From Podospora comata (taxonomy: Eukaryota > Ascomycota > Sordariomycetes > Sordariales > Podosporaceae): a stretch of DNA of 64,000 nucleotides. The notes under the pieces were generated by a model. That model was not told the DNA's origin. It searched no databases and saw only the letters and a program-made list of their open reading frames with translations. The position numbers were made by a program, and so were the translations under genes. The DNA is taken from the NCBI GenBank assembly GCA_017354895.1, contig CP071497.1, positions 4,278,001 through 4,342,000 of the forward strand. The letters run 5' to 3'. This document shows, piece after piece, positions 23,819 through 33,735 of this stretch (positions within the stretch are counted from its first letter, which is position 1; each line of letters opens with the position of its first letter).

Positions 23819-24173
23819 GGGTTTGTGGTGTTGGTGCGGCGGAATACACAATGGGTCAGGCAATTAGAGTCATGTTGAAGTTGTGGGAAAAGAGAAGTAA
23901 GATTGAGAGTTTGAAGTAGCAGAAATAAAAGGTATATAATAGATTGGATAGGTACCCTCTCGGGTGCGTCATATCTGGCTGGTTACCTTAGGTAGATTGG
24001 TCCTGACGTTCGGATTACATCACGTTCATGTTTGCGCACAGGCAGGATAGGTGCTCAGCTTGACAATACCTAGATAGCAATCAACTGCTTCCTGATGCAA
24101 CCGATGCGACCAGAAAACCTCGGATCGGGGTATGTCATGCGGGAAAATACTTGTTACCTTATGCTTCGGTGCT
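23819..24173. other. intergenic region
   Basis: 3' flanks of two convergent genes; nothing else seen. Confidence 0.5.
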
Positions 24174-24643
24174 CTAACTGAGCGAGGCTTTCAACTTTGA
24201 CCACCAGGTGTGCCATGCTGGGCGTCGAGCCACGGCGTCTCTTCTTAACGGGAAGCCTATCTCTTTCCCTTCAATGTATGAAGTTTGGTTCCCAGGTTCA
24301 TCCTCACACTTTGACTCCCACTCTAGCGGAGACTGAAAATCTGCATCGGTGTCCAGCCCAAGCATTCTACGTTCTGCTTGTACCAACTCATATTCCGAGT
24401 CCGATCGGGAGTGTCGACAAAGACGTTTGATCGTGCTAAATTCTTCCTAGAAAGGTAGTCCAACAGTTATCAGTACGGTTCCAGGTCGACACCTGTTTGG
24501 TAGGTATGCTAACAAGGTACCTAGGTAGGTAGGAGCGGAGGAAAGTAAAAGGCGTTTTGACTTACCTCGGTCAGCTTCTTCTCTGTGTAGATAAAGAAGT
24601 TTTTGCCGCCTTGCTTGGGTATGTTTTCCTCGGTATCATACAT
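24174..24643 (-). pseudogene. two-exon orphan gene or 3' part of a gene abutting a Fot1-type transposon
   Basis: Exon A 24643-24566 and exon B 24446-24174 join in frame (GTAAGT donor, CTGAT branch, CTTTCTAG acceptor) to give 116 residues: YTEKKLTE | EEFSTIKRLCRH..., ending AWHTWWSKLKASLS. Composition is balanced, acidic in the middle, with many Glu/Asp and Trp. No family recognised. The remains of a transposase end directly upstream of the apparent ATG, so this may be the tail of a longer gene cut by the insertion and the Met may be fortuitous. It is also possible that the short gene is complete. Confidence 0.45.
24499..24533. repeat. TAGGTA/TACCTA microsatellite
   Basis: TAGGTATG...AGGTACCTAGGTAGGTAGG, within the intron of the neighbouring minus-strand orphan gene. 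Confidence 0.55.
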
Positions 24644-25490
24644 AGTGTAGTAATATTATACTCCTGGCAGTAGGTCTCGAACTCTTCGGAGTAGTAACTC
24701 CCCGTAGCCGTCGAGGATTAATAACCGGTATTTGCCCTTTATACGAGGCGTAATATAGTAATCGAAGTACTTAATCTAATCTAGGCCTCCTATATTAGTA
24801 GTCCAACCGTTCTTAGTAGTTATAATACGCCAGTCGGCTAGGAAGATATATTTTTAAGACTAAGCGGCGAAGTAATATTGCCCGGCTAAAATACTAAATA
24901 GTAAGACAGCCCAACCCATAGTATTTACTCCCTAAATACTTATAGCACACTTACGATTACTAGGCTGGACCTATTTAACCATACCACAGCTATTAGAAAT
25001 CATAACTATTATAATAGTAATAATTATATTTATTCTAAACCTACTCTTATCTAAGTTATTTAAATCGTCGTCGAGGATACCGTATTTAACCTTAACATTA
25101 TATATAAGAGCAAACCACTCGCGAAGAATTTTTAGATCTTCGCATTTGGCTCTCTATTAGTTATATTTATACTTAAAACGCATCCGAAGTTCTAGCTAGC
25201 GTTTAAGGAAGTTGTAAGCCCATCGTATACCGACAGGGGGCGCGTCACGTTCATATAGCAATCGGTTGGCTATATCTTTCACGTAATAAAGCCGAGGATG
25301 GAATACGCGTATATATAGCTCAATAATATATTAAACAATCGTTTTCATTTCCAAATCCGTAAGCTTGCATAAATTGGCTGGAATATCGCATCGCGCAGGC
25401 CGACCGCTGCGTCGGGAACGAAGTGTTGTTTCGGCAATATTATACCGTGTAGCTGTTTTGAATATTTTTAAGGGCTAAAAGAACCCCTTC
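24640..25490 (-). mobile_element. degenerate Fot1/Pogo-type (Tc1-mariner) DNA transposon, RIP-mutated
   Basis: Read on the minus strand, frames recover a Pogo/Fot1 transposase in order: a helix-turn-helix start (ALKNIQNSYTV near 25470), SRRSGRPARCDIPANLCKL, VFHPRLYYVKDIANRLL, RDAPPVGIRWAYNFLKR, RAKCEDLKILREWF, KYGILDDDLNN (the N-E/D-E region), VQPSNRKCAIS, and finally LLILDGYGSYYSEEFE, the second catalytic Asp block of the DDE domain. It then stops near 24645, so the end of the transposase is missing. The stretch is strongly AT-rich with many TA-containing stops and frame changes, typical of RIP. No clear terminal inverted repeats were found. An old, dead copy. Confidence 0.8.
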
Positions 25491-26149
25491 TTCGTTTGAT
25501 GGACCGCTCATGGTCTGTGTTGAAATGAGGTCGCTGAGAGCACTGTGTATGCAGGGATTTTAGGAGGGTGAAGCAGTTACCCAAAGACTGGCGAGTCTCG
25601 GACTGTGCTGCTGAATACGACGACGTAGTTGCCGAAGGAAGAAAGTGCAACAGGAAATAATTACCTGCAAATACAGAGAGTAGTGTACTGAGATATTGTG
25701 GTCTCACACGTAAAATAATGTAAATAACCAATGTTATTGACTGACTTGACTTATCATTTCTTAAGGAAAGAACGAAGCAGGAAAACCATTGCAATGGAAG
25801 AGGGCTCTTTATGAGCACCTGAACTTCCTTATCATCCTTATCGCTCCCTATCCCGGTGGCCCCGGTAGCTTGAATCTATGGCTCGGTAAGGTCACAAGGT
25901 AATCAGGCTGCCGATAATGTGCTCGTATTGCTCGTGAGGCTGCAGGGAGCCGCTGGGAGCGATGTTGGCACCGAATCAAAAATGCCGAGATTACTGGAAA
26001 ATTCCGCAAATGAGTGCTGCATTTTAACAGTTTGTTATGATAGAAATTGATAAAGGAGGTAGAGGTGGCATATTGCGGTGGAAAGTGCACCGCTTGCTTG
26101 TCTGCGCCACTCACTTATCACACACGTTAGTTCATCCATAGTGTTGAGG
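25491..26149. other. non-coding stretch between transposon remains
   Basis: Nothing recognised. Minus-strand frames at 25468-25818 and 25848-26114 are open but have no family likeness. Confidence 0.4.
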
Positions 26150-26420
26150 ATCTTACTGGTTCTTCCACTACTTCAAACACTCCACCATATTGATAGTATT
26201 CTCATAAATTCTGTGGCTTTGAAGGCCATACGTACGCTTGTCCTGGCTGAACATTCTCTCGCACTCTGACGACATCTGAGGGATGGTAAAGAGGTCCAGG
26301 AAGCTGACGATGGTGGCGGTAGTACGAAAGGAGCCTTCGGAACTTTTAGTAGTAGAAGACACGATGACGTCACCATCGTAATCGTCAGAAGCAGAGGACA
26401 TGATGGCAGCAAGAGCAGAA
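26145..26420 (-). mobile_element. hAT transposase C-terminal fragment
   Basis: On the minus strand the frame reads SFLDLFTIPQMSSECERMFS, the hAT dimerisation signature (D-S-IP-MSSECER-FS), followed after about 20 residues by MVECLK-stop-WKNQ, where intact elements have CLK-W. The conserved frame carries one stop, runs out within about 90 codons and has no upstream transposase, so only the tail of the element is left. Confidence 0.7.
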
Positions 26421-26644
26421 GGCCGGGCAGGGCAGGGCGAGCAATCAAGGCCAGGCAGGGCAGGGTGAGCAATTAAGGCCAGGCAGCGTAAGCGATCAAA
26501 ACAGCGGAAAACGACGAATTAGCCAATATTTATGACACGAGCTGATAGTTCAGGGCGTGGAAGCTTATTCAATTCATAATCATCTTCTGTGGCCTCAAGG
26601 TCCTTGCTAAGATCAGGTTCTGGTTATTTCCATAGACTTGGTAA
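26421..26644. other. short non-coding stretch
   Basis: Contains a local duplication of GCCAGGCAGGGCAGGG near 26440-26485 (two copies, one slightly changed). Otherwise nothing recognised. Confidence 0.4.
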
Positions 26645-26832
26645 TTACTTAACCATCCTGTAGCTGGCCCATGCTCGGACTGCTACAAGATATCCTTTCT
26701 TCATTGGTGCTCCAACAAAGCCAATGGCCGTATTGCTCTCAGCTCTCCTCGCCTCACTTTCAATCCATTGGGCTACGGCGTGCAGATACCCTTCATCTGT
26801 GGTCCAATGCTCGGCCGGGCCTTCATGACCAC
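26645..26832 (-). pseudogene. short C-terminal protein fragment, unknown
   Basis: The minus-strand frame gives about 60 residues with protein-like composition (HWTTDEGYLHAVAQWIES, then GFVGAPMKKGYLVAVRAWAS) and a stop at 26645-26647. An upstream in-frame stop lies near 26829. No start and no family; probably the remnant of a gene or of a transposon protein. Confidence 0.3.
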
Positions 26833-26949
26833 ATTACTGTGTGACAATATTGAACAAGTCAGAGATGGGAAAAATCCTCACGGATCGACGGTTGTTGCGG
26901 TCCTGGGTTGCTTTTGAGAGCCATGCCAGTGCCTCGCTAGGTCATTCCA

Positions 26950-26979
26950 GTGCCTCCCTGGGATATGCTAGGGAGGCAC
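26950..26979. repeat. perfect 10-bp inverted repeat (stem-loop)
   Basis: GTGCCTCCCT and AGGGAGGCAC are exact complements separated by 10 bases. The left arm echoes CCAGTGCCTCGCT about 25 bases upstream. Confidence 0.6.
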
Positions 26980-27144
26980 CTTCAACACCATGGACCCACT
27001 ATCATAAACCTACTGTCCCACTGAGCTAATGGAGCGAGCCAATTTGTCATCTCTGCTCAGCTCGGGCAAAAATAAGGCCGTCTCGGCTCGGCTCGCTCGC
27101 TCATCTCACCTTATGAGACGAGACGTGGCTCATCTTACTGCCTA

Positions 27145-27733
27145 CTTTGGGAGGGACCCAGGGGGAGAGCCTAGGAGAGGCCTCGGTACCCACGACAGAA
27201 GTGACACTGTACCAGTCATGGGAAAATTGCTGGAGAAAGCAAGTCGAACGCCGACCTGCCAGGATGGAAGACGAAGGACCGCCAGAGATACTTTTCACAG
27301 ACAAGGCCCTGAAGAAACACAAGGATTTAACTAAAACTTAGAGCTCTTTACTGATCCAGGCTCGTACAGGAGTAATAGGTCTGCGGGACTTCCTATTCAA
27401 GCAACAAGTCCCAGGCCTGGCCACTCCCCGCTGTACCTGCGGAGAGGGCCGTGAAACAGTTGAGTACCTCGTTATATAGTGCCCAGTACCACCGAAGCCT
27501 AGATCCTGGCTAAGAAATAGTATCGGCACGCACCGAGATGTCAGCCTCGTACTTTAAGATATAGGGTCCCGGAACCGAAGGTTATTGGGAAAGGTCCTGG
27601 GCTGGCTGATGGATTCCGGTCGCCTAATAGAACATAGTCTGGCGAGGAAGCTAGAACTGGAGCAGGAACCCGTACTGACAGGAGAGGAAGAGGCGGAAGA
27701 GGCGGCCGGAGCTGAAGTCGAGGACAGCTAGTC
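27145..27733 (+). mobile_element. 3' end of a Tad/I-type LINE (non-LTR retrotransposon)
   Basis: The plus strand reads LYQSWENCWRKQVER, then ILFTDKALKKHKDL, then SSLLIQARTGVIGLRDFLF, KQQVPGLATPRCTCGEGRET and VLGWLMDSGRL, ending in an acidic tail and stop near 27731. This is the characteristic C-terminal segment of fungal LINE ORF2 (ARTG-IGLR-FL and C-CG-G--T zinc-finger-like motif). At least two in-frame stops interrupt it, both consistent with C-to-T or G-to-A change. It is 5'-truncated like most LINE copies. No poly-A or A-rich tail was seen. Confidence 0.75.
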
Positions 27734-28614
27734 CTCAAGGTCTTAGCTCCTTTTGCATCGCAACTCCATGTGCCGTCCAAGCGCAGGTTGACGGACGTGG
27801 CATTTCCAAGAGTCATCCGGTTGCTTTTGTGTGGTCTTAAGTGATAATCCCTCCATGTCAATGTCAGGGCAAACTCCAAATTGTTAAGCTTGTCCAGTGT
27901 CGTTTCGGATCCGCTGGGGTCCCACGTAGTAGATCTATCTTCAGGCATATGCTGGCCCAACAGCACTCGAAACAGTTCGTTACGTAGGTATTCAAGCCCG
28001 GTACTGAAAATCTCAAGGTCCTTCGTGTTGAAGTCGGAGCACAGCATCTGTCCATTGGTTGCGAGTTGCCAGCTTCCGCTGTTACACTCAACCCATTCAA
28101 GACATCGGTACTAGTCACACAGATGACGGGTATTGTCGGTAAGTAAACCATCAACAAATTCAGGATAAGGCACCTGGACAAAGGTCAGCTTCTGCCATCA
28201 AGTTCTCTCTGCTATTTGTGAGAGCGGCGCTGGACGTACTGAGGGGTTAATTTGCTGGACAATACAACCCGGTCGCTCTCGTGAAATTATGGAATGAATA
28301 AATGGCAACGCTTTGTCTCGAGCGGCAAGATATGCATCAGATGCAAGATGTGCTGTTCGCTGAGCAGATTGATGCATCATGGTTAAAGTAATGCGGACGA
28401 GAGGTAAATAGCTCATGACAAGCCAGCCTAATGTCATTTGCAAATCAGTTGGGATGAGGAGTGAGCGATGCGGGACTGCGTCCACAGCCTGGCCGGCTCG
28501 AAAGGGGTGTCTTGTTGCCTCCACGACCACGACTTTCGCTGCAGTCTCCAGCGCTGTTGTTGTACCGAGCAAGACCCGTTCGTGTGTTGCCACAGTCGAC
28601 GCTTCGCATTCCAT
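27541..28614 (-). pseudogene. broken host gene of unknown function, C-terminus replaced by LINE sequence
   Basis: Exon 1 28614-28240 (MECEASTVATHERVLLGTTT...) joins exon 2 from 28173 by an intron GTACGT...GCTGAC...CCAG, giving INPS|VPYPEFVDGLLTD. A TAG at 28113-28111 stands where CAG (HLCDQYRCLEWVEC) would be expected, a CpA-to-TpA change typical of RIP. The frame then runs through NTKDLEIFSTGLEYLRNEL and DKLNNLEFALTLTWRDY, and from about 27735 it simply reads the antisense of the LINE tail to a stop at 27541. No domain recognised; the middle looks like a folded cytosolic protein. Confidence 0.5.
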
Positions 28615-29515
28615 CTTCGTGTAAGGCGGCTTGATTGTAATGTCGATAGAGTATCTTTAGAGGAGAAAACGGGTGTGATCTTCCTAACTATGTAGGGCTC
28701 ATCCCATCACTGAGCTGAATGGCGCAGTCGACGACCCTGCATGTATGGGGTTTGGGTATATCGGTTACGCACCCCCACGCGAGACGCAGCCTGCTATCAC
28801 CTGGGTTAGAGCCCGGAACTTGTGCTTAAAAGATAGATCTTTCTAATTCTAAGTTGATCCAAACATCCCTCCAGCTTCTTGTTGTGTCATTTGAATTCAA
28901 CAAACTCCATCCTCAGCAGTTCAGACAGTACCTTTGTGCCTTGAAAACACTTGAGCAATGGATCAGCCTATCAAGACATGGATCCTTACCAAGAGCAACT
29001 GGTTACCCCTCAACAGACTTCCGTCTCCAGCTTGGTCAGGTTCTTCGCAATCCCAGACAGCCCATGCTTCCGCTTTTCGCGTCATTAGCCGACCTGCCAC
29101 CCCAGATGTCGGGATGCAAGTTTCTGAGAAAAAGACCGAAGGTGTCATCATGGGAACAAACTCGAGCTTGGCTCGATGTTTTGGTCTTTGGGCAAACACC
29201 TCCGTTCTCCCAGCCGCGGGGGCTATTCAGGCTGCGCGTAAATGCCAACCCGCAGGGTGCGCCAAACGCAAATGCGGGGTTCCTAGCTCAAGCAACGAGG
29301 CTCCAGCAGAACCATGCCTCATTCACTAAGGCCCAGAAGTCTCAGTTTTTGTACCATGAGGGGGCTTTTTTAGGGTAGGTAACTGTGTCTTTTGGGTTTG
29401 AGGTAAGTTAAGGTACCTCCCCTAGGTACTTTTGCACTTGGCAGTCACAATAACTTGTTTGTGGGATTCTTTATTTGGTGATTTGTAGTCTGAGACAACT
29501 TGTGATGCCTACACT
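28615..29515. other. intergenic region with one doubtful open frame
   Basis: A plus-strand frame is open at 28854-29378, but its first ATG is internal near 29065. Its C-terminal end (NANPQGAPNANAGFLAQATR) looks protein-like. The alternative start MDPYQEQLVTPQQTS near 28970 is in another frame. No intron could be placed to join them, so no gene is called. Confidence 0.3.
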
Positions 29516-29923
29516 TTAGCTATCTGGTTTTGAGTTGATCCACGGATTCCCCAAGATTCTGCAAAGACCCCTTGCCTCTTGAGAGCATTCAATACTCCTC
29601 CGCCTTTCCTCTCTTATACACTTTTGCTCCTGTCTTTTCTCATCCTCCTGCTCCTTTCTTTCTCCGTCTTTGCTCCCCTTCCACTCCTCTTCCGTTTGTT
29701 CTCGCTCCTCACGCTGTTCGATATTCTCCGCGGTGAGCATCTCTTTTCCTGCCCGGTCCACCTTCTCGTCTTCGCGGGCGTGTCTTGCTTCCTTGACTTT
29801 TGCGGCTTTCAATTTATCAGCATTCTCCCGTTCGATTTGATCGTGGTAGAGGGGGACGAGAGCGATGTAGAGCTCTGCCCAGTCCACTGGTGTTGATTCG
29901 GGATCGTGATCGCCGCGGCTCAT
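29516..29923 (-). CDS. small charged coiled-coil protein, unknown function
   Basis: Uninterrupted frame of 135 residues from MSRGDHDPESTPVDWAELYI. Residues about 30-115 are almost entirely Glu, Lys, Arg and Gln with Ala and Ile (HAREDEKVDRAGKEMLTAEN and on), predicting one long helix or coiled coil. The last 20 residues (GLCRILGNPWINSKPDS) are uncharged. It is one of several charged or Gln-rich orphans in this gene-poor block. No family and no neighbours to suggest a role. Confidence 0.5.
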   Translation of the reverse strand: MSRGDHDPESTPVDWAELYIALVPLYHDQIERENADKLKAAKVKEARHAREDEKVDRAGKEMLTAENIEQREEREQTEEEWKGSKDGERKEQEDEKRQEQKCIREERRRSIECSQEARGLCRILGNPWINSKPDS

Positions 29924-30141
29924 GGTGAGGCAGTCGGTGAAGATTGGTGGGTAGATAATGGTTAGGTGGGGCTTTTGGTAGGTGAAGGATCTCGTGTGTT
30001 AGGTGATGGAAAGAAAGCCGGGATTAAATGAAGGGGTGGCTATGTTGTTTATAACGATGAAAAGAGAGGACTGTTTCTAAGTAGTAACTGTGGATCTGGT
30101 GTTGTAGAGGTTTGCTCTTCGTTGTGTGTGGTGGTGATTAT

Positions 30142-30483
30142 CTATAGAAGATTGCAACGTCGTGATTTCTGTTTCTTTCTGCTTTTTGCTGGAGTGTGTA
30201 GTGCGGCTGAGGTCTGAGTGGTTGTCTTGTGGTGATTATGAGCACCAGGCGCTGTGCTTGCTTTTGGCACGGCTGCCTCTGTTGAAACTGCTGGGGAGTG
30301 TGTACCTGGCGGCCGTTGTCCCGTTGCTCGACTGACCTGAGCCGGCTGGAGTTGATTTCGTGCTCTAGCATTATCGTTCGCCTTGAGGTGTTGTATTTCA
30401 AGCTCTAGCCTGAGGGCTTGATTGAGTGTTTCCGGGTTGATGGGGAGAGAAAGGGGTAGTGTTGGGTCCTCTGGTGTGGGCAT
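30142..30483 (-). CDS. short basic Thr/Ala/Gln-rich protein, unknown function
   Basis: Frame of 113 residues from the Met at 30483 (MPTPEDPTLPLSLPINPETL), a short helix (LNQALRLELEIQHLKANDN), then low-complexity Ala/Thr/Pro and a basic end (AKSRKKQKSRRCNLL) that looks like a nuclear localisation signal. GCTGACAG directly before the ATG looks like a 3' splice site, so an upstream exon may exist. Weak case for a gene. Confidence 0.35.
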   Translation of the reverse strand: MPTPEDPTLPLSLPINPETLNQALRLELEIQHLKANDNARARNQLQPAQVSRATGQRPPGTHSPAVSTEAAVPKASTAPGAHNHHKTTTQTSAALHTPAKSRKKQKSRRCNLL

Positions 30484-32560
30484 TCTGTCAGCGTGTCTCT
30501 GCGTGCCACACAACTGCTGTTGGTGGGGCCACTGTTAGAGTCGGTCTGTGCTTGTATGGAAGATCAGGCGAGAGTAATCATTCCATTCAAGGTCGTTGGA
30601 GGAAAGAGCTGGCGTCAAAGTGGGCTGCAGTGGTGTCATGTATCTTGTAGGGCTCTGCTACTGTAAACGGGATGGAACAGTCAGTTAGATCATCTGGGCA
30701 AAATGGGCAAGTTTGTTCATGGTCATGCAGACTATAGTATTTTTTGTCATCTACAACTCTAACATGACGCCGAAGTCGCGTCTATCAAATTTTCTTGCAG
30801 CTGTTGGGCTGATTCGGCCGGCGATTCAAATAGTTTGCTCCCCATACACCTCAATCGACACGTCAGCACGTGGCCCATGCTATTGCTTTCATCTCGTTCA
30901 GCCCCTTGTTCCTCGTGCTTGGTGAAGTGTTTCGCTTGTATAGTTTGGTGGTGTCCATGACTGTGCTGACAAGCGGTGTCACCTTGATGACCGCTTCTGT
31001 TGTTTCGTAAACAGATGTGGAAGAGCTCAATGGTTTGGGACTGCTTCCGGAGCAGGTGCGATTCTTGCAGGAGGTGCTACTTCTGGAAGAAGCGGTGCTG
31101 TTGCAACTAGCCATATTCATGTTGCTTGTTGTGTACTTGTCAATCATGGTGGTGTAGTTGTCAATGGTCGTGGATGGAAGGCAAAATGTAAAATACACTG
31201 GACTTGGCTTTACTTGACGGATATTACTATCGTAGAAGGCTAGAGTATTGTAGGTATACCCCAAGATCAGAAAGGAATGGGTGTGGTAGTTTTAAAGGCA
31301 ACGTATCTTGTGTGTTGAAGACCACGGCATCATAGAACTCGATAATGAAATCCAGATGACATCAGAGTTGGCCAGTCGTGGCTTGCATCATCAATCACCC
31401 CTTGACGCCCAAAACCATGCCACTTTGACAGTTTTTCTCCATCCCTTCTAGCGTCAACGATTCGTCTCTTGTAAACGGTGCTCATGTGTATCTTCATCCG
31501 CACCAGCGTGACTGTACGTGTTAGAGAGTACCACACGTGAAAATCTGCTGCATCAACTTGTGGCTCATAGAAGTTTCGTCTTGCTACGATGGAGCGGGCT
31601 GTCAGCGTCACGCATCGAAGTGTGTTGGATAATGACACGAGTGCCATTGCCAAATGCGGACAACTCGGCAAAAAATCCAACACTTCAATCGAACAGTAAG
31701 AATGAGCGCTTGATCGGGCTGCCTGTGACTGTTGTCTGGCAGATAGTTGAGTGAAAATATGTTGCAACACACCAAACAAGCAGTGAAGTGATCATCCATG
31801 GCACTCATCCCTAAAAAAGGGCCATTGTTCCACCACCTGCTGTTATTCGAGCTTGAATTGCATCCCCATGAATTAATGTATTTCACGCCATGGGGAACAC
31901 AAGAGTTGTGACTGGGCGCACGTCCCCTGAAATACCCCTGAGCCGTTGCTCAGCAACATGTCAATTTGTTTACAAGTTCAAGGTATAGTAGCAAAACTGT
32001 GATGAAGATGGACAAGATCACTGTGAATACTTCATCGGTTAGCAGAGACCATGTAGTTGGCAGCCACGTCGTGGACAAGATAACTGGTACTGCAAGTCGG
32101 TCAAACGTAGAGTCTTTTGTTAACCTACCCCTTTTTAGAAGAAGAAGAGGCCTTGATGGATAATTATTACACCTCAAAAGATAGTTCAGAGGCCCATTAA
32201 CTATCTTTGTAAGCCCTTAACTATCTTGAAGGCCTTTCTCTCTTTTAAGGCTTGGTTTAGCGTTTTGCAGTGCCAATTATTTTGTCCACATTGTGGCAGC
32301 ACAGTGGAGTTGTGGACCTGCATGTGAGATTTGGCTGTGAGAAGTCGGGCAACCAATCGTGAGAACCATTTTCATGCACGTCAGCATGCCGTTGGCAAAG
32401 CTTGCATTCAGTGCGGATACAACAGTGCATACATAAGCTTGAGAATGAGGCTGAGCCAGGGCTACCCCTCATCGGGCTCATTCTCAAATTTTTGATCCCC
32501 ACCATTGAGTGCTGTATGCAAGTTATCAGCCTTTGACGCAGACGATACTTCAAGTTCAAA
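30484..32560. other. gene-poor region
   Basis: No gene supported over 2 kb. Minus-strand open frames at 30863-31264 (Ser/Thr-rich) and 31330-31779 have no family likeness. Bases 32050-32310 hold a diverged inverted duplication, listed separately. 32160-32250 is AT-rich with repeated TTAACTATCTT words. Confidence 0.4.
32053..32307. repeat. diverged inverted duplication
   Basis: The stretch 32053-32095, reverse-complemented, matches 32263-32307 over about 38 bases with roughly 80% identity. Most mismatches are C/T or G/A, as RIP would leave. Both copies can be read as VDKI-GTA-R on opposite strands. Confidence 0.5.
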
Positions 32561-33735
32561 ATGGAGCCTCTGTCAGCGGCGGTAACAGTATTGGAGGTTG
32601 CTGGCGCAATTACATCCGTGATAAGCACTGCCACGGCATTCATGCGAGATATTTGAGGGGCTTGACAAGAAATCATCGCCGTCAAAAAGGAACTAACATC
32701 ACACAAAGGTGTGCTTGAGATACTCGCGGATGACTTTCACGATGCCGATAAGATCAAGCTCCCAGACAGCGTGCTTGAGCAAATTGTCGATGTGGCCGCA
32801 GACTGCCAGAATGTCGTGAATCAGATTGGCGGGTTGTTGAAGGAAGGTTCGCGTGTCAGTTGGGCTCTGTGGGGAAAAGAGGAGATGGAAAGCTTGCAAG
32901 AAGATCTGGAAAGACACAAAGCCACACTCAGTGTAACACTGGATTTGGTATTTGTGTAAGTCGGGTGTCTGTGGCCCTTGGAAAGTGGGTAGCTGATTGT
33001 AGACAGCATCATCATCAAAGACATCAAAGACGACACAGAGCACATTCTCCAAGATACCTCGGCCATCAAAGGCAACACAGCACAGATACAAACAGACATC
33101 GACCGTGTTCTGCAGGGAATTTCTCAGATTCAACTCCAGTTGAATGCGCCGGAGACAGGGCCAAGACCATCAAATAATGTTCTCGGCCGGTTTCTCGCCG
33201 ACCTGAGGACCGACGCGGAGACCATCCTTGGAGATGCAGAGTAGCTTGATGACAGGACAGAACAGTATCATGGGTATCTGCACAGCCAGGAAGGATATGA
33301 CTTCAGATCACCCCCAGAGTCAACACCCGCTCCCATCACCTTGAGCGACACAGAAGGGAGACGTTGTTTGGTCCCATTTTGTGCTTGCAGAACCTGGCTG
33401 GTAAGTGACCCCAACGCTGAGTCAGTGATGTTAACAGCTTCAGCCACGCTAATGACATTTAGGAAATGTCGAAGGCAATAGAACAATTGTATGGCCATCT
33501 TCCTCAGAATGACCAGGTCCGGGCTGGAAATTACGAAGTCTTCGGTCCTAGTGGAGAGATAATCCTGCCGGCATTTTGGGAAAGCTTCGTTTTACCAGGT
33601 TGGGAAGTGACGCTGAAGCTACGCCAAGTCAAGATGGCCAACCAGTCCCTCAAAGCAGAAGCGACAATTGTTGATGAAACTAAACCTCAGTCAGAAGGCT
33701 CCCAAAAAGAAGGACAATCAAAAAAGGCTGGCTAA
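32561..33735 (+). pseudogene. dead STAND/NLR-type gene: helical N-terminal domain plus fungal ubiquitin-like domain
   Basis: Exons 32561-32955, 33007-33400 and 33463-33735 (GTAAGT donors, CAG and TAG acceptors) would encode about 353 residues. The start MEPLSAAVTVLEVAGAITSV is the typical opening of the helical domain found before STAND/NACHT or ubiquitin-like domains in fungi. A coiled middle follows (TSAIKGNTAQIQTDIDRVL). The third exon has YEVFGPSGEIILPAFWESF, the signature of the fungal ubiquitin-like domain attached to such proteins, and ends Lys/Gln-rich. Three stops interrupt the frame: TGA at 32654 and 32663 and TAG at 33242, each one C-to-T step from Arg or Gln codons. Probably an inactivated member of an incompatibility or immune-type family. 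Confidence 0.6.

Noticed and set aside
24640-25490. AT-rich block as a mitochondrial insertion or centromere piece
   Set aside because: Translated pieces fit a Pogo/Fot1 transposase in correct order.
27145-27733. LTR retrotransposon RNase H
   Set aside because: The ARTG-IGLR and C-CG-G motifs and the position at an ORF end fit a LINE; no LTRs seen.
29579-29896. Plus-strand Leu/Phe-rich frame resembling a membrane protein
   Set aside because: Antisense of the charged coiled-coil frame; Glu/Lys codons read backwards give Leu/Phe.
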